Numbered from the stretch's first letter, positions 17,138 to 26,739 are shown. The stretch is DNA of 64,000 nt from Larkinella insperata (GCF_026248825.1 NZ_CP110973.1:1736001-1800000), one strand, 5' to 3'. Numbers and translations are program-made. Notes: generated by a model from the sequence alone, not told the origin.

Positions 17138-18235
17138 ATGAAAATGATTACTACATTCCTGTTCGTTTTGAGCGCAGTCCCGGCATTCAGTACGCACATA
17201 CTGGGCGGCTACATTCAGGTGCGAAACGTATCTCCTGCCACGTATGAAATCATCGTCAGGCTTTACTTGGAACGTTCGGGAACCAGTCAGCAGGAAATAT
17301 CCATACCCGTTTGCTTTGATGACGGCTCCGAACCCGTCACGGCAGCCCGAAGCAGTAGCCTCGCGCTGGAAGGCGGTATCCTGCTGAATGAGTACCGAAC
17401 AACGCGCTCGTTCAACGGCAGCGGTTCCGGCAACCGAACGGTAGCCGTGTCCATCCCCAATCGCACCGACTCCCGCAATGTTCCGTCGGCGCTCAGCATT
17501 CCTTTTTACATCCAGACGACCTTCACCACCGCACAAATCAACACCACACCGGTCTTTGAAGATCTCGACAATCGGCTGACCGGCCTGGCCAATCAGAAAG
17601 TCGAATACAATTTTCTGGCAAAAGATTCCGAAGGCGATAGCGTGGTGCATTACTTGGTCCGGGTGCAAAGTGGGGGTTGCGACCAGGGAGGCCAACCCGT
17701 CGCCGGTTACACGTTCCCTAACGACGTAACGCGCCGGGGAGTTTTCAGCGTTGGTCCGCAGACCGGCCAACTGGTCTGGAACGCCCCTACTGAAACGGGA
17801 AATTACGGCTTTGCGGTAGCGGCTGAAGAGTGGCGCAACGGCCAGCGAATCAGCGAAACGGTATTCGACATGATAGCCCTGATTGTCGATAACGCTGGCG
17901 GGACGCCCGGTACGATTCCACCTTACGAACCTGCGCTACCCGGAGGGCTGCTGACGGGTTGGGAAGAGCCCTCCAACGATCCGGATATTACGGTTGCGGC
18001 TTACCCGAGTCCATCCCCGAACCGCTTCCTGGTGAAGCTAAAGAGCCGTAAACCCACCACGGCCACGTTTCAGTTGCTGGACAACCAGGGCCGGTTGATT
18101 CAGGAAGTGACCACCCGGAAAGCGTCGCAGGAGATTGAAGAGCGAATCGGGCCTGAAAAACTGGCACCGGGTCTGTATCTGATTAGAACGTCGGTGCGGG
18201 GGCGGGTGTATACCAGCAAAGTGCTGAAGCAATAA
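17138..18235 (+). CDS. T9SS-exported surface protein with C-terminal sorting domain
   Basis: 365 residues from ATG 17138 (a second ATG follows two codons later). The signal peptide ends near FSTHILGG. The body begins with the motif HILGGYIQVRNVSPATYEIIVRLYLE, seen at the start of many gliding/adhesin-type Bacteroidota surface proteins, and the last ~75 residues (YPSPSPNRF ... LAPGLYLIRTSVRGRVYTSKVLKQ) form a type A T9SS sorting domain. It is therefore exported and attached at or released from the surface. It is short compared with gliding adhesins, and the role is unknown. A -33/-7-like pair (TTG-N16-TATATTGG) lies at 17072-17098. Confidence 0.8.
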   Translation: MKMITTFLFVLSAVPAFSTHILGGYIQVRNVSPATYEIIVRLYLERSGTSQQEISIPVCFDDGSEPVTAARSSSLALEGGILLNEYRTTRSFNGSGSGNRTVAVSIPNRTDSRNVPSALSIPFYIQTTFTTAQINTTPVFEDLDNRLTGLANQKVEYNFLAKDSEGDSVVHYLVRVQSGGCDQGGQPVAGYTFPNDVTRRGVFSVGPQTGQLVWNAPTETGNYGFAVAAEEWRNGQRISETVFDMIALIVDNAGGTPGTIPPYEPALPGGLLTGWEEPSNDPDITVAAYPSPSPNRFLVKLKSRKPTTATFQLLDNQGRLIQEVTTRKASQEIEERIGPEKLAPGLYLIRTSVRGRVYTSKVLKQ

Positions 18236-18241
18236 GGCCGC

Positions 18242-19219
18242 TCAAAAGAGCTGTTTCCAGGTGCCTTTGATGCGGTTGTATTTCAAGGTGCTCGGCAGGG
18301 CTTTCCACCAATACCGGTTCATTTCCACCGCAAACGAAGGCTGCATGTAGCAATTGATGGCGCAACCTTCACAGCCCGGCAGCCGGCCCTCCAGCGCCAC
18401 CAGCTTCTGCACTTCCTCCGAACGGTACAGGTTGTACAAATCGCCCTCGATGGGGAAATCTTTCAACCCGAGGTGGTAACACGGCAACACCAGTTTGTTT
18501 TCGGGCGAGATGACGAGCGTGGTGCTGCCTGCCAGGCAAACCGGGTCTTCAACGTGGTTGCCGCCATCGCGCCGGAGCTGAATGAAAGCGTCGTTGAGGT
18601 ATACGTTTTTCTGTTTGCCCCACCACGTCATTTCCTGTAACGACTTTTCGGTAAATCCGGCCCCGGTTTCCACCTCGTTGTATTCGAAAACCGGGTTCAG
18701 GATCAGCACCAAATTGTTGGGCAGGCAGATTTCTTCGTGCAGTTGTTTGATCTGGTGGACGTTGTGCTCGAACACCGTAAACAGAATGTCCGGCCGCTCC
18801 CCCAATTGCCGGGCCAGGGCGATGGACTCCATCACTTTATCAAAGCACTTGACACCGCGCGATTGGTCGTGTTCCTCGGCAATCGGCGAATCCAGAGAAA
18901 AATGCAGCATGTCAATCAGGCCCCGCAACCGTTCGGCGTATTTCGGATACAAAAGGCCGTTGGTCGTGATAGTGGTAATCAGACCGAGCTTCTTGGCTTC
19001 GCGCAGGAATTCGTCCAGTTGGCGGTGCAGCAGCGGTTCGCCCCCCGTGAAATCAACCACCCGAACGCCCAGCCGCTTCAGATCCCGCAGGTTGTCGCGC
19101 ACGTTTTCCAGCGTCACATACGGCGAAGGACGCTCCCAGATATCACAAAAACTACAGCTCGCGTTGCAGCGATAGGTCACGTAGTAGTTGCACAAGACGG
19201 GGTGGGAAACCAGACGCAT
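18242..19219 (-). CDS. Radical SAM/SPASM-like protein
   Basis: 325 residues. The 4Fe-4S SAM cluster motif is CNASCSFCDIWE (Cys-x3-Cys-x2-Cys), followed by the GGEPLL motif. Extra Cys residues at the C-terminus (LPCYH, GCEGCAINCYMQ) indicate a SPASM-type or twitch auxiliary cluster. Such enzymes modify peptides, sugars or lipids by radical chemistry; no precursor peptide is visible nearby. It starts 6 nt after the accD stop, so it is cotranscribed with accD. Why a radical SAM enzyme should follow accD is not clear. Confidence 0.85.
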   Translation of the reverse strand: MRLVSHPVLCNYYVTYRCNASCSFCDIWERPSPYVTLENVRDNLRDLKRLGVRVVDFTGGEPLLHRQLDEFLREAKKLGLITTITTNGLLYPKYAERLRGLIDMLHFSLDSPIAEEHDQSRGVKCFDKVMESIALARQLGERPDILFTVFEHNVHQIKQLHEEICLPNNLVLILNPVFEYNEVETGAGFTEKSLQEMTWWGKQKNVYLNDAFIQLRRDGGNHVEDPVCLAGSTTLVISPENKLVLPCYHLGLKDFPIEGDLYNLYRSEEVQKLVALEGRLPGCEGCAINCYMQPSFAVEMNRYWWKALPSTLKYNRIKGTWKQLF

Positions 19220-19225
19220 GGGCTG

Positions 19226-20068
19226 TTACTGCAACATTTTAAACAAGGTCGTCAGCTTATCTTTCAGGTCCTTCCGATCGACGATAAAGTCCAGAAAACC
19301 GTGTTCGAGGACAAACTCGGCGCTCTGAAACCCTTCGGGCAGGTTTTTACCGATGGTTTCGCGAATCACCCGCGGCCCGGCAAACCCGATCAGGGCGCCC
19401 GGTTCGGCGATGTTAAAATCGCCCAGCATGGCGAAAGAAGCCGTAACGCCCCCGGTTGTCGGATCGGTCAGCAGGGAAACATACGGTATTTTCTCGTTCG
19501 ACAGCAGCGCCAGCTTGGCCGAGGTTTTGGCCATTTGCATCAGCGAATAACCGGCTTCCATCATCCGGGCGCCCCCCGACCGTGAAATCATCAGGAACGG
19601 GGTCCGGGTTTTCAGTGAATGATCAATAGCCCGTGCAATCTTCTCACCCACCACCGAGCCCATGGAGCCGCCGATGAAATTGAAATCCATACAGGCCACC
19701 GTAACATCCTGCTCATTCATTTTGCCGTAAGCCGACCGAACCGCGTCTTTCAGGTTCGTTTTGGCAATGCTGGCTTTCACCCGCTCCGGATACGGCTTCG
19801 TATCAACAAACTTCAGCGGGTCGGCCGAAGTCATGTTAGCATCCAATTCGGTAAACGCTCCGTCGTCGAAAAGCAGCGAGAAGTACGCTTCCGAACCAAT
19901 TTTCTCGTGGTAGTTGCAGTGTACGCAGGTGTAAGCGTTTAGCTTGTGCTCCCGCGTGTGCATTATTTTCTTGCAATTCGGGCATTGGTACCACAAACCG
20001 TCCGGCGCTTCGCGCTTCATTTCGGTCGGTGTATTGATCCCTTTTTCTTTACGGATAAACCACGACAT
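19226..20068 (-). CDS. accD: Acetyl-CoA carboxylase carboxyltransferase subunit beta
   Basis: 280 residues. The N-terminal zinc ribbon ([18 protein letters not shown] then CVHC, about residues 29-51) and the carboxyltransferase core ([34 protein letters not shown]) are intact. With AccA (not in the window) it moves the carboxyl group from biotin-AccB to acetyl-CoA. It is about 6 kb from accBC and on the opposite strand. The radical SAM gene follows 6 nt downstream. Confidence 0.96.
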   Translation of the reverse strand: MSWFIRKEKGINTPTEMKREAPDGLWYQCPNCKKIMHTREHKLNAYTCVHCNYHEKIGSEAYFSLLFDDGAFTELDANMTSADPLKFVDTKPYPERVKASIAKTNLKDAVRSAYGKMNEQDVTVACMDFNFIGGSMGSVVGEKIARAIDHSLKTRTPFLMISRSGGARMMEAGYSLMQMAKTSAKLALLSNEKIPYVSLLTDPTTGGVTASFAMLGDFNIAEPGALIGFAGPRVIRETIGKNLPEGFQSAEFVLEHGFLDFIVDRKDLKDKLTTLFKMLQ

Positions 20069-20126
20069 AGGGTGTCAGTCTCCAGTTAACAGTTCGTATT
20101 CAAGAATTTGCTTACAAAGCAGGGGG

Positions 20127-20134
20127 CAAAGATA
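20127..20134 (-). promoter_or_regulatory. -7 box upstream of accD
   Basis: A perfect TATCTTTG on the - strand, 58 nt before the accD start. No clear -33 element is visible. Confidence 0.5.
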
Positions 20135-20155
20135 ATAAGAAAACAGCAGGCACGG

Positions 20156-20854
20156 TTATAGTGCAAGATAGTACTTTCGGCGGGCGGGTTCAAATCGCTC
20201 GATTGCGTAACGCAGAGCCGTGCGCGGAAACCGTCCGGCATGGTCGTGCAGAAACTCCTCAAGGGCGTCCGAATTCTTTTTTCCGACCTCCCGCAGCATC
20301 CAGCCAACGGCTTTGTGCATCAAATCGTGCCGGTGATCCAGCAACCGCTCAGCCAGCTGAAAAGCGTCTTGAAACTGATTTTTGCGGATAAATGCGATCG
20401 TCGACACCATCGCGATCCGCTGCGACCACAACTGGTTCTCCCCCACGAGTTCGTACAAAACGCTACGGTCTTTGTCGAGCAAATACGTTCCGACGATTTC
20501 CGGACAACTCGTATCAACCAGATCCCAGTTGTTAACAAACGATTTATTCCGGAGATAATAATCAAAAATAAGTTTGCGGTTTGCCTCCCCGGAGCGCCGG
20601 GCCTGGTTGGTCCAGATAATCAAGCCCGTCAGACGGCACTCATGAAACGGGTCGCGGACGAGCTTTTCGGTTTCGTCGAGCGGCAGCAGCCGGTATTTTT
20701 GAGCAACAACGCGCTGGGGCGGCACGGAAATACCCAGAAATTGATCCCCTTCACCGTATTGCCCCGGCCCCGTTTTGAAAAACCGTTTAAAAAAGCTGGC
20801 TTTTTCGGGATTGCCCAGCGCCAGTAACTCAGCTTTAACGTCTTCGTAAGTCAT
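20156..20854 (-). CDS. AlkD-type DNA alkylation repair protein
   Basis: 232 residues made of HEAT-like helical repeats. Diagnostic stretches are QFLGISVPPQRVVAQKY, LIIWTNQARR, NNWDLVDTSCPEIVG and KAVGWMLREVGKK. AlkD-family glycosylases remove bulky or positively charged alkylated bases (3-methyladenine, 7-methylguanine) without base flipping. The catalytic Trp/Asp environment (NWDLVD) is present. It is a single cytoplasmic protein, divergent from the FMN reductase. Confidence 0.9.
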   Translation of the reverse strand: MTYEDVKAELLALGNPEKASFFKRFFKTGPGQYGEGDQFLGISVPPQRVVAQKYRLLPLDETEKLVRDPFHECRLTGLIIWTNQARRSGEANRKLIFDYYLRNKSFVNNWDLVDTSCPEIVGTYLLDKDRSVLYELVGENQLWSQRIAMVSTIAFIRKNQFQDAFQLAERLLDHRHDLMHKAVGWMLREVGKKNSDALEEFLHDHAGRFPRTALRYAIERFEPARRKYYLAL

Positions 20855-20931
20855 CGCAGTACTCGAACTAAAACTAGAATGGGTTGTTATTGGAGCAACC
20901 GAACCACCTCGGATGAACGAACTTTAAGCGG

Positions 20932-21492
20932 ATGAATACAAACCCTACCGAACCGATAAGCGAAAGTCCCATCATCATCATTGTCGGCACAAACCGCAAA
21001 AATTCCATGTCGCGCCACATCGCCGATTATTACCACGGAATTTTCGAACAACTGGGCGTCTCGAGTCAAGTTCTCGATCTGAGCGGCCTTCCCCCCGATT
21101 TTGTGACGACGGCTTTGTACGAAAATACGGGAAAAAATCCTGAATTCAACCGGTACAAAGAGGTAGTGGAGCGGGCCAAAAAGATGGTGTTTATCGTTCC
21201 GGAATACAACAACTCCTACCCGGGCGTGCTGAAGGCGTTTATCGACGGCATGAGCTATCCCAGCGGTTTGGCCAACAAAAAACTCGCGCTGGTGGGCCTG
21301 TCGGCCAATCATCAGGGGGGGGCTCTGGCACTCAGTCATCTAAGCGATATTTTCAGTTACCTGGGTTCAAATGCCCTGGCGTTGCGCGTGAAGCTGGCCA
21401 ATATCCGAAACCACTGGAAGGAAGGTGCCCTGGAGGGCGACTTGTACAACATGCTGTTGCGGCAGCAGGCCCAGCAGTTGATCGACTTTTGA
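20932..21492 (+). CDS. NADPH-dependent FMN reductase family protein
   Basis: 186 residues with the flavodoxin-like fold. The phosphate-binding loop is GTNRKNSMSRHIADYY, and the flavin-binding stretch is FIVPEYNNSYPGVLKAFID, typical of NAD(P)H:quinone/FMN/azo reductases. The physiological acceptor is unknown. It converges on ftsZ, with a strong hairpin between. Confidence 0.87.
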   Translation: MNTNPTEPISESPIIIIVGTNRKNSMSRHIADYYHGIFEQLGVSSQVLDLSGLPPDFVTTALYENTGKNPEFNRYKEVVERAKKMVFIVPEYNNSYPGVLKAFIDGMSYPSGLANKKLALVGLSANHQGGALALSHLSDIFSYLGSNALALRVKLANIRNHWKEGALEGDLYNMLLRQQAQQLIDF

Positions 21493-21507
21493 GCCCACTC
21501 CCAATTA

Positions 21508-21550
21508 TTAACGAAAAAGCAGCGCTGAACCAGTGCTGCTTTTTCGTTAA
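21508..21550. terminator. Bidirectional terminator between FMN reductase and ftsZ
   Basis: A 16-bp perfect inverted repeat (21508-21523 with 21535-21550) contains A5 on one side and T5 on the other, so it works in both directions for the two convergent genes. Confidence 0.88.
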
Positions 21551-21569
21551 AGCGATTATATCTCTCTTT

Positions 21570-23000
21570 TTAGTCATTCAACCGACTTCGGATAAAGTCT
21601 TTTTCGTTCAGAAGCGGCAGTTCATACAAGGTCACTTTCTGGCGGGCAAAGGCCGGGGTTTCCAATTCCCGTTCCCGATCCGAATAGCGAACCTGCACGA
21701 AGCTTTCGACCATTTTCTGAATTTGCAGCAGATCATCCTCCCGCTTTTCCTCCACCAGAAAGCCCTCATCCAGGTTTGGATAATCACCCCGCGTTGGCGT
21801 TTCGTCATAAACCGGAACGGGTACGGGCGCAGGTGCGTGCATATCCCCGGAAGTTGGCGTAAGCGGATTTTCAACCTCGTCTACCGTCTGCATTTCCGGC
21901 TTTACGTCTTCCTCCACCAGCGGCAACTCATCCAGCACTTCCTCATGCTCCTTCAGGGGCATACGCTGTGACCAGTCTTTGGGCGGAAAATCCGGCCGTT
22001 CCGACGGCAGATCGAAGCCTGCCGCAATAACCGTTACGCGAAGGTTCTTGCCCAGCTTTTCGTCCTTGATGGTTCCGTATTTGAACAGGTGCGCCTGCTT
22101 GTCTTTCCCGATTTTCTCTTTAATGTACCCCGTAATAACCTGCAATTCTCGCATGGTCGTGCGCGCATCCGGCCCCGAAGCCATCGTAAGCAGAATCCGT
22201 TTGGCACCCCGAATGTCGCGGTCGTTGAGCAGCGGTGAATTGAGCGCATCCTGAATGGCCGTCAAAGCCCGGTTTTCGCCCACCGCGTCGGCGGAACCCA
22301 TCACGGCCTGACCGGCGCCTTCCAGCACCCGCTTCACGTCCATAAAATCGACGTTGATTTCGCCCTGCACGGTAATGATTTCGGCAATACTTTTAACGGC
22401 ATTCGCCAGTACATCATCGGCTTTGGCAAACGCCTGATCCATCGGGAAATCTTCGAAGATTTCCGCCAGTTTATCGTTCAGGATCACCAGTACGGTGTCG
22501 CAGTATTCTTTCAACTCATCGATACCGCGCATGGCCTGGTCCAGCTTCTCGATACCTTCGAAATCGAACGGAGCCGTTACGACGGCAATCGTCAGCAAGC
22601 CCATTTCCCGGGCAATCTGCGCGATAACCGGAGCCGCACCCGTACCGGTTCCCCCACCCATACCAGCCGTAATGAACACCATTTTGGTGGGTTCATTGAG
22701 TACTTTCCGGATGTCTTCGGCATTTTCCAGAGCCGCCTGACGACCCACTTCCGGGTTGGTTCCGGCACCCAGACCAGACGTTAGCAGCGCCCCGAGTTGA
22801 ATTTTCGTTTTAACGGGGCTATTGGTCAGCGCCTGGCGGTCGGTATTGCAAACAATAAAATCGACATCATTAACGCCCATCCGGAACATGTGATTGACGG
22901 CATTGCTACCGCCCCCACCGACGCCGATTACTTTAATAATTGGTTCCTCTTCCTCGTCGGCGAATTCGAACCTTATGCCGTACTCCAATGCCTCTGGCAT
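21570..23000 (-). CDS. ftsZ: Cell division protein FtsZ
   Basis: 476 residues. The tubulin signature GGGTGTG is at 115-121, VGGGGSNAVNHM is near the N-terminus, and the synergy-loop Asp region VNVDFMDVKRV is intact. FtsZ polymerises with GTP into the cytokinetic ring. The linker (about residues 330-440) is long and acidic, and the end LNEKDFIRSRLND takes the place of the conserved C-terminal peptide that binds FtsA. It is the last gene of the division cluster, 84 nt after ftsA, with its own -7 box and a leader hairpin. Confidence 0.97.
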   Translation of the reverse strand: MPEALEYGIRFEFADEEEEPIIKVIGVGGGGSNAVNHMFRMGVNDVDFIVCNTDRQALTNSPVKTKIQLGALLTSGLGAGTNPEVGRQAALENAEDIRKVLNEPTKMVFITAGMGGGTGTGAAPVIAQIAREMGLLTIAVVTAPFDFEGIEKLDQAMRGIDELKEYCDTVLVILNDKLAEIFEDFPMDQAFAKADDVLANAVKSIAEIITVQGEINVDFMDVKRVLEGAGQAVMGSADAVGENRALTAIQDALNSPLLNDRDIRGAKRILLTMASGPDARTTMRELQVITGYIKEKIGKDKQAHLFKYGTIKDEKLGKNLRVTVIAAGFDLPSERPDFPPKDWSQRMPLKEHEEVLDELPLVEEDVKPEMQTVDEVENPLTPTSGDMHAPAPVPVPVYDETPTRGDYPNLDEGFLVEEKREDDLLQIQKMVESFVQVRYSDRERELETPAFARQKVTLYELPLLNEKDFIRSRLND

Positions 23001-23037
23001 ACCTGTTAATTTTTGGTGCGCTAATGAATATCTATTG

Positions 23038-23079
23038 GGTAACTTCCGGGCCTGCCAGGAAGTTTACCGCCCAAAGGTA
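23038..23079 (-). promoter_or_regulatory. ftsZ leader: -7 box plus hairpin
   Basis: A perfect -7 box TACCTTTG (- strand, 23072-23079) lies between ftsA and ftsZ. Just downstream in the ftsZ leader, GGTAAACTTCC (23058-23068 on the - strand) pairs with GGAAGTTACC (23038-23047) around a 10-nt loop with one bulge. A separate ftsZ transcript with a structured leader is likely. Confidence 0.5.
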
Positions 23080-23084
23080 CGTAC

Positions 23085-24488
23085 TTATTGATTGTACCGG
23101 TCGTCGGGTCCGAGATCTTTGCTAATATCGTCGGTCAGGACCTTGCGGAACCAATCCAGGATACCACCTCCTTTTTCTTTTTTCTTTTCGGGTTCTTTGG
23201 TGCTTTTCCCGGCTCCCTGCCCCAGGTTGCCGTGCCCGTTGCTGGGATGGCTGACCGCCGGTTGCAGGACCGAAGTATGCAGCGGAATCCGGTCGTCGAG
23301 CCGCTTGAAACCGGCCCAAACCAGGCCAACCGCCGTAGCAAAAGCCGGGTCGCTCACCAGGTCGGCCTTGACGTTGTGTTCGAGCTGATCCGGAAATCCG
23401 ATCCGGACGTCCAGGCTTGTAACACGCTCGAAAATCCGCTCAATACCCGAAATAGCGGCTGTCCCCCCCGTCAGCACAACCCCGGCGACCAGTTTATCGC
23501 GGTAGCCGGACCGAATGATTTCGGCCTGTACCATGGCCGCAATCTCTTTCAGACGGGCTTCGATCACCAGCGCAACGTTTTTCAGGAGAATATCCTTGGG
23601 CGGGCGGCCGCTCAGATTCGGTACGGCAACCACCTCGTTCAACCGGAAATCACTCGGATCGGCGCTCCCGAACTTGGTTTTCAGGAGTTCGGCCTGCGTC
23701 GGCAAAACCCGGCAACCGATCTCCAGATCCGATGTCAGGCTGTTGCCGGCGTACGGAATGACGGCAACGTGCCGCAGAACATTTTTGTGGTAAATCGCAA
23801 TTTCGGTCGTCCCGCCCCCGATGTCAACCAGCGCCACACCGGCGTGTTTCTCTTCTTCGGTCAACACGGCCAGGGCCGATGCCAGGGGAGCGAGCAGAAA
23901 TTTATCGTTTTCCAGCGGTTCGCGGCTGGGCGATACCGACCGGGCGCGCTGAATACACTTACGTGTATACGAAGCCGAACTCGTCTGAGCCGTGATGACC
24001 TGAAAATCAGCCTCAAGCTTGACGCCAATCCGCCCCACGGGATAGTCGATGTTGGATTCGCTGTCGACTGTGAAATCCATCGGCAGGACGTGCACGATTT
24101 CCGAACCGGCCGGCAACACCGAACGGTACATATCACCAACCAGGTGATCAATGTCGTCGGCCACTACTTCGTCGCCGGGCGAGGTACGGGTGATGCTTCC
24201 ATGCTGCCGACGAGCCGTTATGTTTTGCCCCGAAAAACTGACATTAACAACGTGAATATCGATGTTGGCTTGCCCGGCGGCTTCTTCAACGGCACGGTTG
24301 ATTGCTTCGACGGTTTGGCCAATATTAACAACGGAACCTTTCGTAACTCCTTTCGAGATGGCTTTCCCCACGCCCAGAACATCCAAGCGGGCGTGATCGT
24401 TATTGCGGATAAGGCGGCCAGCCACGGCGCACACTTTGGTGCTGCCGATGTCCAGTCCTACTATAATTTCTTCCTGCTTGGGTATCAT
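23085..24488 (-). CDS. ftsA: Cell division protein FtsA
   Basis: 467 residues from ATG 24488; a GTG two codons earlier is possible. The actin-like ATPase begins IIVGLDIGSTKVCAVAG (phosphate-1), with GVALVDIGGGTTEIAIY (phosphate-2) and GVVLTGGTAAISGI (adenosine). The C-terminus has a charged linker followed by GGILDWFRKVL, an amphipathic helix fitting the membrane-targeting segment. FtsA tethers FtsZ to the membrane. The start overlaps the ftsQ stop (ATGA), showing translational coupling. Confidence 0.96.
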   Translation of the reverse strand: MIPKQEEIIVGLDIGSTKVCAVAGRLIRNNDHARLDVLGVGKAISKGVTKGSVVNIGQTVEAINRAVEEAAGQANIDIHVVNVSFSGQNITARRQHGSITRTSPGDEVVADDIDHLVGDMYRSVLPAGSEIVHVLPMDFTVDSESNIDYPVGRIGVKLEADFQVITAQTSSASYTRKCIQRARSVSPSREPLENDKFLLAPLASALAVLTEEEKHAGVALVDIGGGTTEIAIYHKNVLRHVAVIPYAGNSLTSDLEIGCRVLPTQAELLKTKFGSADPSDFRLNEVVAVPNLSGRPPKDILLKNVALVIEARLKEIAAMVQAEIIRSGYRDKLVAGVVLTGGTAAISGIERIFERVTSLDVRIGFPDQLEHNVKADLVSDPAFATAVGLVWAGFKRLDDRIPLHTSVLQPAVSHPSNGHGNLGQGAGKSTKEPEKKKEKGGGILDWFRKVLTDDISKDLGPDDRYNQ

Positions 24489-25261
24489 TCGCACACTATC
24501 TGGTTACGGTACTGTACACTTACCTTCCGGTATCGGTCCCAGCCTTTCAAGGGCAGGATGTGTTTGTAAAATAATTTTATTTTCTCAAGTTTCATCTCCA
24601 GATCAACGGGCTGACCGATTTCAATCAGGCAGTCGCCCACCTGCGGAACCAGCGTTACTTCCCGGTTTTTGTCGACAACCACCTGCGCCACCTGCGCTTT
24701 CCAGAACGGGTCCGTTTCAATCTGCTTCAGCAACGCCAGCAAAGGCTGGTACTTTTCGGTGGTCAGCGACTGCCGCTGGCTGAAGTAAGAACCGGACAAC
24801 AACACGACCCGCGCCGTATAATTCATCGAAAGCGGAAACCAGCGGCCTTCTTCCGTCAGGTAGTAACCGGCAAACGCCGATTTATCTTCCTCGCCATCGG
24901 GCACCAGCCGGGCGATGGGCCGCTGCTGCTTGATGGCGACGATGAGCGTGCCCTTCAAATCCCGAAACAGTTCGCAGCTCTTCACCAGACCGTTTCGTTC
25001 CAGGCGCTTTTCCAGTCGCTTCAGATTCATGCTGGCGAAATCATCGCCCAGCAGAGGGTCTGCCCCGTCGTTGGTCAGTGTACGCATCACATCGTTCCGG
25101 TTCAGAAATCGATGCCCGTCCACTTCATCCATCCGGATGTCGATCCCTTCGCACTGCCGATGGGTCTGCCGGTGCTCGGTAAAGGCGATTAGCCCCACCA
25201 AAACGGCAAAACCTGCTACGGTTAGCAAGAAGGTTCTATTTATGGGCAAAATAGAAAACAT
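24485..25261 (-). CDS. ftsQ: Cell division protein FtsQ/DivIB
   Basis: 258 residues: a short cytoplasmic tail, one membrane segment (about residues 9-27, TFLLTVAGFAVLVGLIAF), then a periplasmic POTRA and beta domain. It belongs to the weakly conserved FtsQ family and is placed mainly by its position between murC and ftsA and by its topology. It bridges early and late divisome proteins. The gap to murC is 32 nt and it overlaps ftsA by 4 nt. Confidence 0.9.
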   Translation of the reverse strand: MFSILPINRTFLLTVAGFAVLVGLIAFTEHRQTHRQCEGIDIRMDEVDGHRFLNRNDVMRTLTNDGADPLLGDDFASMNLKRLEKRLERNGLVKSCELFRDLKGTLIVAIKQQRPIARLVPDGEEDKSAFAGYYLTEEGRWFPLSMNYTARVVLLSGSYFSQRQSLTTEKYQPLLALLKQIETDPFWKAQVAQVVVDKNREVTLVPQVGDCLIEIGQPVDLEMKLEKIKLFYKHILPLKGWDRYRKVSVQYRNQIVCE

Positions 25262-25293
25262 CCGTCTTTATTAACTCTAAAAAAGATTTATTT

Positions 25294-26682
25294 TTATTGA
25301 TTGGTCTGAAATAAATTTCGCAGTACCGGAATCATCTGATCGATGTCGCCCGCGCCGATGGTGGCCACCAGTTCGGGCGGATCGTTGCGCAGAATGTCGG
25401 GCAACTCGGCTTTGGTACACTGAACTTTGCTTTCAGACGTAATGGATTTAAAAATCAGGTCGGCACTCACTCCTTCGATGGGCAACTCCCGCGCCGGATA
25501 AATGTCGAGCAGGATCACGCGGTCGGCCAGCGAGAGACTTTCTGCAAACTCATCGGCAAAATCCCGGGTTCGGCTATAGAGGTGGGGTTGGAAGATAGCC
25601 GTCACCTTGCGCTCCGGATACAGTGCTTTCAATGAGGACAAAAAGGCAGAAACTTCCGCCGGATGGTGGGCATAATCGTCGATAAATATAGTATTTTTTG
25701 ATTTGAGTATGTATTCAAAGCGACGTTTTACCCCTTTATAATTTCCGAGCGCCCGCCCGATAGCTTCCGGTTCAACGCCCACCTGAAGAGCCGCAGCCGC
25801 AGCCGCAACGGCGTTTTCAGCGTTGTGAAAACCCGGCACCTGCAGGCTCACCCCCTCGATAACCCCGTCAGGATGAACAATATCGAAGACAAAACAGGCG
25901 TTTTCAATCCGCAGATTCCGGCTGTGGTACGGGCCTTCGTTGAGAGAGTATTCGTAAACCGTTGCCGGTGTGTGATCGGCCAGCGCCAGCCCTTTTTTCA
26001 TAAAAAGAGCACCATCCGGCTTGATCTGTCCGACAAATGCCCGGAAAGACTCCAGCACGGAATCATGATTGCCGTAAATATCGAGGTGGTCGGCGTCGGT
26101 TGAAGTCACAATCGCAACCTGCGGAAACAAGGTCAGAAACGAGCGGTCAAACTCGTCGGCTTCCACCACGCAAATGACGTTTGACAGGTCTTCGGTTGGT
26201 TCGTTGAGCAGGAAATTGGTACCGTAGTTCTGGGTGATTCCGCCCAGAAAAGCCGCGCAGTTTACCCCGGCATCCCTCAGAATGTGGGCTACCATCGACG
26301 ACGTGGTGGTTTTGCCGTGCGTTCCGGCGATGGCCACGGTTGTCATCCGGCTGGCCAGCAGGCCCAGCACCTGCGAGCGTTTCTGCAGGGTAAAGCCCTG
26401 TTCGGTCAGGTAAATGTATTCCTGGTGGTTTTTCGGAACGGCGGGCGTGTAGATGATCAGCGTTTCCGAACGGTTTTCCCGAAAGTGAACCGGAATCTGC
26501 TCGACATCTTCCACGAAATGAATGACCATGCCCTCCTGTTGCAGCGCGTCGGTCAGGGGCGTGGAGGTTTTGTCGTACCCGGCCACTTCATAGCCGTTCA
26601 CCAGAAACCAGCGCGCCAGCGCACTCATACCGATGCCACCGATTCCCAGAAAATAAACGTAACGAATGTTGTCTAAAGTCAT
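25294..26682 (-). CDS. murC: UDP-N-acetylmuramate--L-alanine ligase
   Basis: 462 residues from ATG 26682; an in-frame GTG 42 nt upstream is less likely because it lacks family similarity. The N-terminal Rossmann part VYFLGIGGIGMSALA, the ATP loop AGTHGKTTTSSMVAH and the DDYAHHPAEV motif are all present. It adds L-Ala to UDP-MurNAc in the cytoplasm. It lies between murG and ftsQ in the standard order. Confidence 0.96.
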   Translation of the reverse strand: MTLDNIRYVYFLGIGGIGMSALARWFLVNGYEVAGYDKTSTPLTDALQQEGMVIHFVEDVEQIPVHFRENRSETLIIYTPAVPKNHQEYIYLTEQGFTLQKRSQVLGLLASRMTTVAIAGTHGKTTTSSMVAHILRDAGVNCAAFLGGITQNYGTNFLLNEPTEDLSNVICVVEADEFDRSFLTLFPQVAIVTSTDADHLDIYGNHDSVLESFRAFVGQIKPDGALFMKKGLALADHTPATVYEYSLNEGPYHSRNLRIENACFVFDIVHPDGVIEGVSLQVPGFHNAENAVAAAAAALQVGVEPEAIGRALGNYKGVKRRFEYILKSKNTIFIDDYAHHPAEVSAFLSSLKALYPERKVTAIFQPHLYSRTRDFADEFAESLSLADRVILLDIYPARELPIEGVSADLIFKSITSESKVQCTKAELPDILRNDPPELVATIGAGDIDQMIPVLRNLFQTNQ

Positions 26683-26739
26683 TTTTTTGGTTGGGATGCC
26701 GACGTAATCGCCCTTGTTAATCACGCAAACCGTCGTCCC

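Noticed and set aside
23088..24569. Long open frame antisense to ftsA and ftsQ
   Set aside because: It is the mirror of strongly conserved genes on the other strand, with no domain, signal or start context; long antisense frames are common at this base composition.
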